A stretch of 54,522 nucleotides of DNA from Bacteroidetes bacterium UBA4416 (GCA_002390745.1 DGQK01000010.1:1-54522); one strand, 5' to 3'; positions 17,085 to 27,059 are shown, numbered from the stretch's first letter. A program made the numbers and translations. Notes: generated from the sequence alone by a model not told the origin.

Positions 17085-18152
17085 ATGAAAAAAATACCGA
17101 ATTGGCTTATCGTTCTTGTGATCCTCGGATTGTTGATCGGTTCCAAATTTTTATTCTTCAGTAAAAAAGAAGATCCGGCCGCGGCAGCCAAAGGAAAAGG
17201 CAATGCACCTGTAGCGGTTAACTATTATGTATTGCAGCCCGATACATTCAATAACGATGTGTTTGCCACCGGTAAGATCGGCGCTTTCAACCAGATCGAG
17301 ATCCTGCCTGAAGTGAGCGGCAAAGTTACTTCCCTCCATTTTAAAGAAGGCGAAACGGTAAGCAAAGGAAGCCTCCTGGTGAAGTTGAACGATGCCGACC
17401 TGCAGGCCCAGCTGCTCAAGTCCAAAACGCAGATGGAATTGTCGGAGCTGAAACTGGGAAGGTTGCAAAAGCTGATCGCTATCAATGGTATCAGCCAGGA
17501 AGAGCTAGATGCCCAGCAGAACGAGCTCAACTCCTATAAAGCGGATCAGGCTTACATCCTGGCACAAATTGCCAAGACCAATATTGTAGCGCCGTTTACC
17601 GGCGTGGTAGGCCTTAAAAACATCAGCGAAGGTTCTTTTGTGTCATCACTCACGCCTATTGCCACACTGGTTCAGGTAAAGCCATTGTACGTAGAATTTT
17701 CTGTGCCTGAAAAATACAGCGCTCTCTTTGCGAAAGGCCTCGATGTGAAGTTTTCGAATGATAACCAGGTGACCGATAAAACGGAGAGTGCCAGGATTTA
17801 CGCTATTGAGCCAATGGTGGACGAAAATACCAAAACCATCCGTGCCAGGGCCATGTACGACGGCTCCAGCTCCTTTTACCCGGGCAGCTTTGTAAAAGTT
17901 TATGCAGAGTTGGGGCAGGTCAAAAATGCCCTGATGGTGCCGACTCAATGTGTGATCCCGACCCTGAAAGGACAAAAAGTATTTGTTGTAAAAAATAACA
18001 CAGCAACAGAAGTGCCTGTGACCATCGGTGTGAGAACCGATACGAAGATCCAGGTGCTGGAAGGCCTGCAGCCCGGAGATACTGTCGTAACCACAGGATT
18101 GCTGTCTGTTAAGAAAGATGCTAAACTCAAACTCTTAAAACAAAGCAGGTAA
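17085..18152 (+). CDS. RND efflux periplasmic adaptor (membrane fusion protein)
   Basis: The 355-residue protein has an N-terminal membrane anchor (about 5-25), a lipoyl/barrel-sandwich half motif (VSGKVTSLHFKEGETVSKGS), a short helical hairpin (about 105-150), the second half (IVAPFTGVVGLKNISEGSFV) and beta-barrel domains to about 350. This is the HlyD/AcrA layout. It bridges the inner-membrane pump and the outer-membrane channel encoded next. Its stop codon overlaps the pump ATG by 1 nt (TAATG). Confidence 0.93.
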   Translation: MKKIPNWLIVLVILGLLIGSKFLFFSKKEDPAAAAKGKGNAPVAVNYYVLQPDTFNNDVFATGKIGAFNQIEILPEVSGKVTSLHFKEGETVSKGSLLVKLNDADLQAQLLKSKTQMELSELKLGRLQKLIAINGISQEELDAQQNELNSYKADQAYILAQIAKTNIVAPFTGVVGLKNISEGSFVSSLTPIATLVQVKPLYVEFSVPEKYSALFAKGLDVKFSNDNQVTDKTESARIYAIEPMVDENTKTIRARAMYDGSSSFYPGSFVKVYAELGQVKNALMVPTQCVIPTLKGQKVFVVKNNTATEVPVTIGVRTDTKIQVLEGLQPGDTVVTTGLLSVKKDAKLKLLKQSR

Positions 18153-21100
18153 TGGATTTAGCTTCCCTTAGCGTCAAGCGCCCTGTGCTGGCCTGTGTGA
18201 TGTCGATCATCATTGTGTTGTTCGGCGCCATCGGCTACAAATACCTGGGCATCCGCGAATTCCCATCAGTGGATCCGCCGGTTATTACGGTGCGAACCAG
18301 CTATACCGGTGCCAATGCGGATGTTATCCAGTCGCAGATTACCGAGCCTCTGGAAAAGGTGATCAATGGGATCGATGGGATCCGGACCATTTCTTCTTCT
18401 TCCAACCAGGGATCGAGTGTGATCACCGTGGAATTCAACCTCAGCGCCAACCTGGAAGCTGCTGCCAACGACGTGCGGGATAAGGTGTCGCAGGGCTTGC
18501 GGCAGTTACCACAGGACATCGATGCGCCGCCGGTTGTGTCGAAGGCCGATGCCAACTCCGACCCGATCATTTCCATGACCCTGGTGAGCGATACGCGCTC
18601 GCTGCTGGAAGTAAGCGACTATGCCGAAAATGTGATTGCGCAGAATTTGCAGACCATCTCGGGAGTGAGTGCCGTGCAGATCTGGGGGCAGCGCCGTTAT
18701 TCGATGCGGATCCGCCTGAGGCCTGAAAAGCTGGCCAGCTATAACCTCACGCCGCTCGATGTGAAAACGGCACTCGACAAGGAAAACGTAGATCTGCCTT
18801 CCGGAAAGATCGAAGGGAATATGACCGAGCTGACGGTAAATACCATTGGCCGCCTTTCCACGATTCCGGAGTTCGAGGGCATGATCCTGAAAGAAGAAGC
18901 CGGAAATATTGTCCGCCTGCGCGATGTCGCGATCGTAGAGCTGGGAGCAGAGAATGAGGAAACCATTCTGAAAGAATCGGGCACGCCGATGGTGGGCCTG
19001 GCGCTGGTACCGCAGCCGGGAGCCAATTACATCGACATTGCTGACGAGTTCTACAAGCGCTATGAACAACTGAAGCGCGACCTTCCGAAAGATTATACCG
19101 TTAATATTGCTCTCGATAATACACGCTTCATCAAGAAGTCTATCGTGGAAGTAGAGGAAACACTCATCATCGCCCTGGTGCTTGTGATCCTCATTATCTA
19201 CCTGTTCTTCCGCGACTGGCTCATCGCTTTCCGCCCGCTGATCGATATCCCGGTATCACTCATTGGAGCCTTCTTCATCATGTACCTGATGGATTATTCC
19301 ATCAACGTGCTTACCCTGCTCGCTATTGTGCTTGCGACGGGCCTGGTGGTGGACGACGGCATTGTAGTGACGGAAAACATCTTTAAGAAGATAGAGAAAG
19401 GCATGAAGCCGGAAGAGGCCGCTATAGAAGGCACACGGGAAATATACATGGCGGTGATCTCCACGTCGTTGACACTGGCTGCGGTGTTCATGCCGGTGAT
19501 CTTCCTCGAAGGCTTTGTAGGCCGCCTGTTCCGCGAGTTTGGTGTCGTGATTGCCGGTGCGGTTCTTATCTCTGCCTTTGTATCGCTGACCCTGACACCT
19601 ATGCTGAATGCCAAGCTGGTCAAGAAAGATCCGCACAAGAAAAGTAAATTCTATGTATGGACTGAGCCGTTCTTTACAGGCCTCGATCACTGGTTCAAAA
19701 AGACAGTAACTCATTTTCTGGAAAAAAGATGGTGGGCTCTGGTTATTTTGGCGGTTTCCTTCGGTGCTATTTTCCTCTTCGGCTCGCAGTTGAAGTCGGA
19801 GCTGTCGCCACTGGAAGACCGCAACTGGTTGCGCCTGTCGATAACGGCCCCGGAGGGAACTTCCTTTGAAGCCACGGATGCACTGATCGACCGGGTTTCA
19901 GGCTTTATCTCCGACTCGGTTCCCGAAAAATCTGTTTGCCTCACCGTAACCGCGCCGGGTTTTGCCGGTTCTGGCGCTGTGAACACCGGTTTTGTGCGAC
20001 TGGCACTGACGGAATCGGATAAGCGAGAGCGCTCACAGCAGGACATTGCTGCTTACATCAGCAAGAACCTGGCGCAGTTCCCGGAAGGCAAGGTGTTTGT
20101 GATCCAGGAGCAGTCGATCTCTTCGGGCGGAGGGCCGCGTGGAGCTTTGCCTGTGCAGTTTGTATTGCAGACCAATGATTTTAATAAGTTGCGTGAAAAG
20201 CTTCCTAAGTTCCTGGAGGCAGCGAATAAGAATCCTACCTTTCAGGGTGTGGATGTGAACCTGAAATTCAATAAGCCCGAGCTGATCATTGAGATCAACC
20301 GCGACAAGGCGAGAACATTGGGCGTGTCGATTGCCGATGTGGCACAAACCATTCAACTTGCCCTGAGCGGTCAGCGTTTCGGCTACTACATTTCAAAAGA
20401 CAAGCAATATCAGGTAATCGGGCAGGTGACCCGCGAAAACCGCGATGATCCGGAAGACATCAACCGGCTGTATGTGCGTAATAACCTGGGGGCGATGATC
20501 CAACTGGATAATATCATCAGCGTTGTGGAAAGGAGCAGCCCGCCACAGCTCTACCACTTCAACCGTTATCAATCGGCTACCGTGCAGGCTGGCCTGGCAC
20601 CGGGTAAAACCATTGGCGACGGGATCGATGCCATGAACAAAATTGCGTCCGAAGTGCTCGATGACAATTTCACGACCGCACTTACCGGGGCTTCCAGGGA
20701 TTTTGCGGAAAGCTCTTCCAATATCATTTTCGCTTTCGGCCTGGCGCTCCTGCTGATCTACTTATTGCTGGCTGCACAGTTCGAAAGCTTTGTGGAGCCG
20801 ATCATCATTATGTTTACGGTACCCATGGCGCTTTCAGGAGCGTTGTTCTCACTCTGGTATTTCGATCAGACGCTTAATATTTTCAGCCAGATCGGGATGA
20901 TCATGCTCATTGGCCTGGTCACCAAGAACGGGATCCTGATCATCGAATTCGCAAACCAGCTGCGTGAGCGTGGCCTTAAAGTCCGGGAAGCATTGATTGA
21001 AGCCTCGACTGCGCGACTGAGGCCTATCCTGATGACGAGCCTGGCTACCATCCTCGGGGCGATGCCGATTGCCATGGCGCTGGGCGCAGGCTCTAAAAGC

Positions 21101-21295
21101 CGCATGGGAATGGGTATTGTGATCGTAGGCGGTTTATTGTTCTCCATGGTGTTGACGCTGTTCGTGATCCCTGCGATTTATTCGTTCCTGGTAAGAGACA
21201 AAAGCATGAAGGATGGGAACGAAAAAGACCTGCATCCTTTGATAGTGGACGAACACGGGGATGATAGCAGTTTATCTGTAAAAGAAAAAAAATAA
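18152..21295 (+). CDS. RND multidrug efflux permease (AcrB/MexF-like, HAE1 type)
   Basis: The 1047-residue inner-membrane transporter has twelve membrane helices in two sets (first at about 10-28, then 335-540; second set 870-1020). Its proton-relay helix 4 contains TGLVVDDGIVVTEN with the two Asp residues. The start MDLASLSVKRPVLACVM, DPPVITVRTSYTGANADVIQ and the second-half PMALSGALFS match the HAE1 drug exporters. It exports hydrophobic compounds using proton force. The TolC-type gene overlaps its stop by 1 nt. Confidence 0.95.
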   Translation: MDLASLSVKRPVLACVMSIIIVLFGAIGYKYLGIREFPSVDPPVITVRTSYTGANADVIQSQITEPLEKVINGIDGIRTISSSSNQGSSVITVEFNLSANLEAAANDVRDKVSQGLRQLPQDIDAPPVVSKADANSDPIISMTLVSDTRSLLEVSDYAENVIAQNLQTISGVSAVQIWGQRRYSMRIRLRPEKLASYNLTPLDVKTALDKENVDLPSGKIEGNMTELTVNTIGRLSTIPEFEGMILKEEAGNIVRLRDVAIVELGAENEETILKESGTPMVGLALVPQPGANYIDIADEFYKRYEQLKRDLPKDYTVNIALDNTRFIKKSIVEVEETLIIALVLVILIIYLFFRDWLIAFRPLIDIPVSLIGAFFIMYLMDYSINVLTLLAIVLATGLVVDDGIVVTENIFKKIEKGMKPEEAAIEGTREIYMAVISTSLTLAAVFMPVIFLEGFVGRLFREFGVVIAGAVLISAFVSLTLTPMLNAKLVKKDPHKKSKFYVWTEPFFTGLDHWFKKTVTHFLEKRWWALVILAVSFGAIFLFGSQLKSELSPLEDRNWLRLSITAPEGTSFEATDALIDRVSGFISDSVPEKSVCLTVTAPGFAGSGAVNTGFVRLALTESDKRERSQQDIAAYISKNLAQFPEGKVFVIQEQSISSGGGPRGALPVQFVLQTNDFNKLREKLPKFLEAANKNPTFQGVDVNLKFNKPELIIEINRDKARTLGVSIADVAQTIQLALSGQRFGYYISKDKQYQVIGQVTRENRDDPEDINRLYVRNNLGAMIQLDNIISVVERSSPPQLYHFNRYQSATVQAGLAPGKTIGDGIDAMNKIASEVLDDNFTTALTGASRDFAESSSNIIFAFGLALLLIYLLLAAQFESFVEPIIIMFTVPMALSGALFSLWYFDQTLNIFSQIGMIMLIGLVTKNGILIIEFANQLRERGLKVREALIEASTARLRPILMTSLATILGAMPIAMALGAGSKSRMGMGIVIVGGLLFSMVLTLFVIPAIYSFLVRDKSMKDGNEKDLHPLIVDEHGDDSSLSVKEKK

Positions 21296-22602
21296 TGAGA
21301 AAGTCTTTTTATACGCTGTATATCCTGGTCCTGATGTTGGGGCGTGCTGCGGTAGCCCAGACAACGCTTACGGTGGAGGATGCCATTAAGACGGGCCTGG
21401 AAAAAAATTACAATGTGATGATCGCCAGGAATAACCAGGAGATCGCTAAAGCACAGAATAATTTCGGGGCAGCGGGCATGTCGCCTTCGGTAACGGTGAA
21501 CGGGAACCTCAACCTCTCTTCCTTAAACTCGCACCAGGAGTTCAACACCGGTGTGGTGCAGGACAGGAACGGCGCCCAGGCCAACACCACGGGTGCTTCC
21601 CTCAATGCCTACTGGACAGTATTCGACGGCCTGAGAATGTTTGCCATTAAAAAGCGCCTCGATGCCAATGAGCAACTGTCGGCTATTTATTTAAAACAAC
21701 AGATGGAAAATACCATCTACGACATCGTATCCGCGTATTACAATATTGTAAGGGTCAATGAGCTCATCAAGGCAGCGAAGCAGAACCTGGAGATCTACGA
21801 CGAACGGCTGAAAATCGCCAAGCTGAGGCTGGAGATCGGTTCCGATTCCAAAGTGGAAGTGCTTCTTTCGCAGTCGGATTACAACAAGGCCAAAACGGCC
21901 ATCATGCAGCTCGAACTCGATTTGCTGAATGCCAAAACGCAATTGAATATGCTCATCAACCAGCCGGCAGACACGGATTTTAAGACAACGGACTCCATCA
22001 TGGTGAATTACAACCCGACCTATGAAGATCTGAAAAAAAGTTCCTTGTCGACCAACTCCGCTATCCAGATTTCAAGAAAGAGTGAGCTGATCACGCAGCA
22101 GCGTGTGAAGGAATACCGCTCCGCAAATTTACCATTCATCCAACTTAATGCGTCGTACACATTTTTGAGAAGCCAGAGCCAGGCCGGGATCGTTTTCCTG
22201 AACCGGCAAACAGGCATCAATGGCGGCATTACCGCCAGCTGGCTGTTGTTTAACGGCATGCGCAACCAGAAGCTCATAAAAGAAGCAAACCTCCTGGCAC
22301 TGAATCAACGCTACATTACCCAACAGACCGAACAGCTGGTAGATGGCACTGTGTACGTCAATTTCAAAGCGTTTCAAATGAACAAGCAGATTGTGGAGCT
22401 GGAATCTCAAAACCTCAGCGATTCGAAAGACGTGCAGGTGGTATCGCTCGAACGTTACAAGATCGGTAAAGCGAGCCTGCTGGAAACGATCGAAACACAG
22501 AAGAACCTGGAAGATGCCCAGGTGAGGTACATCAATGCGCTCTATGCCATTAAACTAGCCGAAACAGAACTGCTGAGGACCAACGGCGCCCTGGTAAAAT
22601 AG
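21295..22602 (+). CDS. TolC family outer-membrane efflux channel
   Basis: The 435-residue protein has a signal peptide (1-21, ends AVAQ) and two copies of the helical outer-membrane efflux protein (OEP) domain, about 25-215 and 230-430. Long coiled helices are visible, such as NNQEIAKAQNNFGAAGMSPS and LLETIETQKNLEDAQVRYIN. It forms the trimeric exit duct for the pump. Translation is coupled to the pump gene by a TAATG overlap. This completes a four-gene regulator-adaptor-pump-channel operon. Confidence 0.93.
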   Translation: MRKSFYTLYILVLMLGRAAVAQTTLTVEDAIKTGLEKNYNVMIARNNQEIAKAQNNFGAAGMSPSVTVNGNLNLSSLNSHQEFNTGVVQDRNGAQANTTGASLNAYWTVFDGLRMFAIKKRLDANEQLSAIYLKQQMENTIYDIVSAYYNIVRVNELIKAAKQNLEIYDERLKIAKLRLEIGSDSKVEVLLSQSDYNKAKTAIMQLELDLLNAKTQLNMLINQPADTDFKTTDSIMVNYNPTYEDLKKSSLSTNSAIQISRKSELITQQRVKEYRSANLPFIQLNASYTFLRSQSQAGIVFLNRQTGINGGITASWLLFNGMRNQKLIKEANLLALNQRYITQQTEQLVDGTVYVNFKAFQMNKQIVELESQNLSDSKDVQVVSLERYKIGKASLLETIETQKNLEDAQVRYINALYAIKLAETELLRTNGALVK

Positions 22603-22630
22603 GTGTTTCTGTCAGGCCTGCCGCAGCGCT

Positions 22631-23362
22631 TCACCCGTGTGTGTGTTTGGTGAAATGCTTACGGAGGAACCAGCGTTTATGAAAAAGCTCTGAAACCCAT
22701 ACCATGCCGATTCCCCAGGCAAACCAAAGCAGGAACAAAAGCCAGAACGATTTGCCCGGAAAGAGCCTGTTCACCGCATCCATATTCGCAAGGCACACTA
22801 CCACCGGCGCGGTAATGAGGGGAATAAAAATACCATAATGAAACAGGTAAACCATGCGGTTCGATTGAGGAGAAAGCGGTTCCGGATCCAGCGCCTCCAC
22901 GGGCAGCGATGTCACCGAATAAAACAAGCGGATTTTGTGTTGCTCCCTGCCTGCCTTGATGCGCTTGCGGTACAGGGGCACGATCGGAAAAGTGGCGAGG
23001 ATGAGCCATTTGGTGGCTGCCACGGAGCCATCGGCCGCCTGATCCGTGAACAGAAAATACTTCGTACCAAAACCCTGAATGCTGCCCCCGTCAAATACAT
23101 CCACCAGCCCTTTGAAACGCTTATAGAAGGGGCTGGAGTCATCATCCGGTATTGCCCTGTGTGTTGCCCGGTTCCGCAAATAAGACCGGAGCAGAAGCCC
23201 GCCGGCGATGAAGAGGAGAAAAGAAACCGCCAGTGCGGCATAGAGCTCCTCGCCGGAAGGTTTTTCCGCTACTCTGAAATAGCCGATCCAGAGCATGAGC
23301 AGGGCATAAAAGATTGCCAGCGACAGGAGAAGGCGGACGAATTGAAAGATCTTTTTCTTCAT
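22631..23362 (-). CDS. Hypothetical membrane protein with four predicted helices
   Basis: The 243-residue protein has membrane segments at about 8-28, 42-60, 178-196 and 208-226. The central soluble part (about 65-175) contains GTKYFLFTDQAADGSVAATK and a second amphipathic stretch (ATKWLILATFPIVPLYRKRI). No family is recognised. It converges with the efflux operon, with 28 nt between the stop codons. Confidence 0.65.
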   Translation of the reverse strand: MKKKIFQFVRLLLSLAIFYALLMLWIGYFRVAEKPSGEELYAALAVSFLLFIAGGLLLRSYLRNRATHRAIPDDDSSPFYKRFKGLVDVFDGGSIQGFGTKYFLFTDQAADGSVAATKWLILATFPIVPLYRKRIKAGREQHKIRLFYSVTSLPVEALDPEPLSPQSNRMVYLFHYGIFIPLITAPVVVCLANMDAVNRLFPGKSFWLLFLLWFAWGIGMVWVSELFHKRWFLRKHFTKHTHG

Positions 23363-23419
23363 GATGTTGTCAGATAAAGATATAAACTCTCCGGTTCAGA
23401 AGAAAATGCAGGAGGCCGG

Positions 23420-24079
23420 TTACTGCAAATAAAAACTCACGTTCACCCGTGCGGTTACGGTAATATAGCCCGGCTCAATGAGGTAGTTGTCGCTTCCCAT
23501 TTTATAGGTAAGCTTACCGGCGTTTTTTTTGTCTTTCAGATTATACCAGTTATAATCTTCTGTGTTCAGATCTTCAGCGCTATAGGCTTTGCCTAATGCC
23601 ATGAAAAGCCCTGTACTGATTTGCCTGGCTTTTTTCTTCGCATCCGCAATGGCTTCTTCCCTTGCCTGTGTTTTATATTTGTCATAGAACGACGTTCTGT
23701 AGTCGATGTAGACATAGTCCCTGTAACCAAGCGTGTAGAGCTCCAGCAAATACTTGTCGAGCTTTTTGAGATCAGTGATAGTTACAAACACTTCCTTGTA
23801 GTAAGCAGCGCTGTCCAGCTGTATGAATGTTTTTGACATATCGGCCTCGTTGAAATCAAAGAGCCTGATTTTGGTGTCTTCTTCCTTAAAGATCTCGAAG
23901 GCCGGTTTGTTGTCGCCACTGTTCAGCTGCTTTTTGATCCGGATCCCAAGGATCACATAATCCGGGATCACTTTTACTACCGCTTCGCCGGTAACACTGA
24001 TGTGGGGCGGTTGTGTTGTGCTTTGGGATAACAGCGACAGGCAACCGAAAAAAAGGCAAACGCTCAGAATATATTTCAT
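23420..24079 (-). CDS. SIMPL domain (DUF541) periplasmic protein
   Basis: The 219-residue exported protein (signal peptide 1-19) has the DUF541/SIMPL fold markers: VTGEAVVKVIPDYVILGIRI near the start of the mature chain, the central helix AREEAIADAKKKARQISTGL (about 150-170), and the terminal ITVTARVNVSFYL. Members such as BP26/OMP28 form periplasmic channel-like assemblies with unclear roles. A second SIMPL gene occurs at 44278-44988; the two are divergent paralogues. It lies 50 nt downstream of the glycosyltransferase gene on the same strand. Confidence 0.85.
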   Translation of the reverse strand: MKYILSVCLFFGCLSLLSQSTTQPPHISVTGEAVVKVIPDYVILGIRIKKQLNSGDNKPAFEIFKEEDTKIRLFDFNEADMSKTFIQLDSAAYYKEVFVTITDLKKLDKYLLELYTLGYRDYVYIDYRTSFYDKYKTQAREEAIADAKKKARQISTGLFMALGKAYSAEDLNTEDYNWYNLKDKKNAGKLTYKMGSDNYLIEPGYITVTARVNVSFYLQ

Positions 24080-24129
24080 AACGAAAGAGTAGGGGAAAAG
24101 GGTTGTCGGGAATCACAAGGCTTAAAGCC

Positions 24130-24840
24130 TCAGGATTTATTAAAACGCATTTGCACCACACCGATGAAGGCTTCTTTAAAGATCTTGGTGCTCATTTTGC
24201 TGACACCAAGTACACGGTCGGTAAACATAATTGGAACCTCTACGATCTTAAATCCTTTTTTCACGGCGCGGTATTTCATTTCGATCTGGAAGGCATAGCC
24301 CATAAACCGGATCCTGTCGAGCTCGATGCTTTCCAACACTTTGCGTTTGTAGCATTTGAAGCCGGCCGTGGTGTCTTTGACGGGGATCCAGAGGATCATA
24401 CGCACATAAAGAGAGGCAAAATACGATAAGAGGATGCGTTTCATATCCCAGTTGCTCACGTTGCCGCCTTTCACATAACGGGAGCCCACAGCCACATCGG
24501 CACCTTTCTCGCAGGCTTCGAGCAGTCGGGGCAGGTCGGCAGGATTGTGGCTGAAATCGCAATCCATTTCGAAGATGTAATCATAATCCCTGGCGAGCGC
24601 CCATTTGAAGCCGTGAATATACGCAGTGCCCAGTCCCAGCTTGCCTTTGCGCTCTTCGATATGAAGCTTGCCGGCGTAGGTTTGTTGAAGCTCTTTTACT
24701 TTGGCTGCCGTACCATCCGGAGATCCGTCATCTACAATGAGCAGCTCAAATTCACGTGGCAATGAAAACACCGTGTGGACCATCTTTTCAATGTTTTCAA
24801 TCTCGTTGTAAGTAGGAATTATAACCAGGTTCTTGCCCAT
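24130..24840 (-). CDS. Polyprenol-phosphate mannosyltransferase-like glycosyltransferase (GT2, DPM1 type)
   Basis: This GT-A fold enzyme of about 236 residues begins NLVIIPTYNEIENIEKMV. It has LIVDDGSPDGTAAKV (nucleotide-sugar binding), the metal motif EMDCDFSHNPADLP (Asp-x-Asp type), VAVGSRYVKGGNVSNWDMKR and DTTAGFKCYKRKVL, all hallmarks of dolichol-phosphate mannose synthases. It lacks the C-terminal membrane helices of some relatives, as usual for the short bacterial form. It likely moves a sugar from GDP- or UDP-sugar onto a lipid phosphate for envelope glycans. Start chosen at MGKNL; an upstream Met at 24849 is also in frame. Confidence 0.88.
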   Translation of the reverse strand: MGKNLVIIPTYNEIENIEKMVHTVFSLPREFELLIVDDGSPDGTAAKVKELQQTYAGKLHIEERKGKLGLGTAYIHGFKWALARDYDYIFEMDCDFSHNPADLPRLLEACEKGADVAVGSRYVKGGNVSNWDMKRILLSYFASLYVRMILWIPVKDTTAGFKCYKRKVLESIELDRIRFMGYAFQIEMKYRAVKKGFKIVEVPIMFTDRVLGVSKMSTKIFKEAFIGVVQMRFNKS

Positions 24841-24985
24841 AAATCTCAAAGTGTAAATATACTATAATTAATGTGGTTTATGAAAAGCGCCTCTATCTGT
24901 GTATTATTTTCCTCTTCCTGTTAATTTAGGTTAAGCGAAAGGTTTATTTAGCATGGTTTGTACCTTGCATCCTGTCAAAATAAAT

Positions 24986-24993
24986 TAGTTTTG
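24986..24993 (+). promoter_or_regulatory. -7 box of the rlpA-like gene
   Basis: TAGTTTTG fits TAnnTTTG and ends 3 nt before the preferred ATG at 24997. TTG at 24965-24967 lies 18 nt upstream as a likely -33. Transcription would start at the ATG, which argues against the longer in-frame start at 24958. Confidence 0.5.
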
Positions 24994-24996
24994 ACT

Positions 24997-25413
24997 ATGA
25001 ACGTTTTAAAAATTTTGATCGCTGTCGCTTTTTTCCTGCTCAGTCTTACGGGCTACGGCCAGGATACGATCCCGAAGCCATTAAAAACAACAGGCGTTGC
25101 CAGCTTTTACGCTTCTAAATTCAATGGCCGTAAGACCTGCTCCGGGCAAAAGTTCAGTAACGACAGCCTCACGGCCGCCCATAAAACCCTGAAACTGGGC
25201 ACTTACGTACGGGTAAGAAACCTCAAAAACGACTCTACGGTGGTGGTGAGGATCAACGATCGCTTGCCGAGGCATTCAAAACGCAGTATTGATCTCACCC
25301 AGAGGGCCGCCAAACAGCTCAATTTCATGAGAGCCGGCCTGGCCAAGGTCGAAATCACCGTGCTCGACCAGGCGGAAGTTAACCCGGAGAATAAAGACAC
25401 GGCAAAAAACTGA
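24997..25413 (+). CDS. RlpA-like double-psi beta-barrel protein
   Basis: The roughly 138-residue protein has a signal peptide (1-21, ends TGYGQD) and one DPBB domain. The motif GVASFYASKFNGRKTCSGQK is followed by the conserved KLGTYVRVRNLKNDSTVVVR and the catalytic-loop sequence INDRLPRHSKRSIDLTQRAA. Septal RlpA proteins cleave denuded peptidoglycan; this one has no SPOR domain, so septum targeting is not assured. The start is set at MNVLK rather than an upstream Met 13 codons earlier, because it gives a proper signal peptide and fits the promoter position. Confidence 0.85.
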   Translation: MNVLKILIAVAFFLLSLTGYGQDTIPKPLKTTGVASFYASKFNGRKTCSGQKFSNDSLTAAHKTLKLGTYVRVRNLKNDSTVVVRINDRLPRHSKRSIDLTQRAAKQLNFMRAGLAKVEITVLDQAEVNPENKDTAKN

Positions 25414-25584
25414 CAAGAGGTATCCATACGATGGTGTATGTCCCCGTAGCCGCCGGGCAAACGGGTTCGTTTCTACCGGATACACGCCTCGGTATAATCG
25501 TAAAATCATAGCCACAGGGATTTAAATAATTAGTAATTTGCAGCGTTAATCACCTGTGTATAACCATAGGCCAAATGCACTGCC

Positions 25585-26922
25585 ATGTCAACACTTCTTA
25601 TAAAAAATGCCACGCTCATCAACGAAGATGAGTCTTTTGTATCGGATGTCCTGATCGAGGGCGACATTATCACACAAATAGACAGGGACATTAGCCACGA
25701 TACCGCCAGGGTCATAGAGGCGGAAGGGCTTCTGCTCATTCCGGGCGCTATCGACGATCAGGTTCATTTCAGGGAGCCGGGGCTCACGCATAAAGGGGAA
25801 ATCTATACCGAGGCCAAAGCCGCTGTGGCCGGGGGAGTCACGTCTTTCATGGAAATGCCCAACACCAACCCGCAAACCGTTACCCTTGCGGAACTGGAAA
25901 AAAAATACGAGCGTGCCAGGGCTTGTTCGCTGGCCAACTACTCATTCTACATGGGGGGCACCAACCTCAACCTTGAGGAAACGCTGAAGGTGGATTACCG
26001 GGATGTGTGCGGCCTTAAATTGTTTATGGGCTCCAGCACCGGTGATATGCTGGTGGATAACGAGAAAACGCTGGAAGGTTTTTTCTCGAAAGCCAACACA
26101 CTCATTGCCACGCATTGCGAGTACGACCCGATGATCAAAGAAACGCAGGCCCGGATCGTGGAGGAGTACGGAGAAGACCTGCCGGCTTATTTCCACCCGG
26201 TGATCCGGAGTGAGGAAGCCTGTTACCGCTCCTCTTCCTTTGCCGTAAACCTTGCAAAAAAATACGATACCCGCCTGCACATCCTGCATATCTCCACAGC
26301 GAAGGAACTGGACCTTTTTACGAATCAGATTCCCTTGAAGAAAAAGCGTATCACTGCCGAAGCCTGCATTCACCATTTATGGTTCAATGAGGATGATTAT
26401 AACAAAAAAGGCAATTTCATTAAATGGAATCCATCTGTGAAAACCGAGTACGACCGCGCCCATATTTTTGAAGCGGTGCTGGATGGCAGGATCGATGTGA
26501 TAGCCACGGATCACGCCCCTCATACCCTCGAAGAAAAACAATTGCCTTACCTGAAAGCTCCGAGCGGCGGGCCTTTGGTGCAGCATTCGGTATTGGCCAT
26601 GCTTGAATTTTATAAGCAGGGCAGGATCAGCCTGGAGAAGATCGTGCGTATGATGGCGCATAATGTGGCCGACATTTTTCAGGTGGAAAAGCGCGGCTAT
26701 ATCCGTGAAGGCTATTTTGCAGACCTGGTGCTGGTAGACCTCAACAAGCCGACGCCTGTTACCAAAGAATCGCTGCTTTATAAGTGCGGCTGGAGCCCTT
26801 TTGAGGGAACCACGTTTTCGTCCAGCATCCATAAGACGATTGTGAGCGGGCACCTGGTATACGACAACGGATCGTTTGACGAAAGCATGACAGGTCAGCG
26901 CCTTCGCTTTAAAAGATCCTGA
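25585..26922 (+). CDS. pyrC: Dihydroorotase
   Basis: The 445-residue amidohydrolase makes dihydroorotate from carbamoyl-aspartate in pyrimidine synthesis. Motifs are DDQVHFREPG (58-66), EMPNT (90-94), the carboxylated-lysine region GLKLFMGSSTG (Lys145), THCEY (His177), HILHIS (His235) and ATDHAPH (Asp309). The first metal-binding histidine of the usual D-x-H-x-H pattern is Gln59, a variant I associate with Bacteroidota dihydroorotases. Length and overall order fit the class I enzyme. A TAATTTG near 25534 could be a loose -7 box 44 nt upstream. Confidence 0.9.
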   Translation: MSTLLIKNATLINEDESFVSDVLIEGDIITQIDRDISHDTARVIEAEGLLLIPGAIDDQVHFREPGLTHKGEIYTEAKAAVAGGVTSFMEMPNTNPQTVTLAELEKKYERARACSLANYSFYMGGTNLNLEETLKVDYRDVCGLKLFMGSSTGDMLVDNEKTLEGFFSKANTLIATHCEYDPMIKETQARIVEEYGEDLPAYFHPVIRSEEACYRSSSFAVNLAKKYDTRLHILHISTAKELDLFTNQIPLKKKRITAEACIHHLWFNEDDYNKKGNFIKWNPSVKTEYDRAHIFEAVLDGRIDVIATDHAPHTLEEKQLPYLKAPSGGPLVQHSVLAMLEFYKQGRISLEKIVRMMAHNVADIFQVEKRGYIREGYFADLVLVDLNKPTPVTKESLLYKCGWSPFEGTTFSSSIHKTIVSGHLVYDNGSFDESMTGQRLRFKRS

Positions 26923-27030
26923 CAGTCAGTTGTAGCCAGCTGTTTTTCAGGCTCATGAGTGCGGAAAAAATTAACCACCGCCTGTTTACAATCTGTTTTT
27001 AGAAGAGATGATTTTAGGTTTCATGAGCGG

Positions 27031-27038
27031 TACTTTTG
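27031..27038 (+). promoter_or_regulatory. -7 box of beta-barrel gene promoter
   Basis: TACTTTTG fits TAnnTTTG exactly, 21 nt before the ATG at 27060. The expected -33 region holds TTTTAG rather than TTTG. Confidence 0.5.
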
Positions 27039-27059
27039 TGTACTTAAAAACCATATCAC

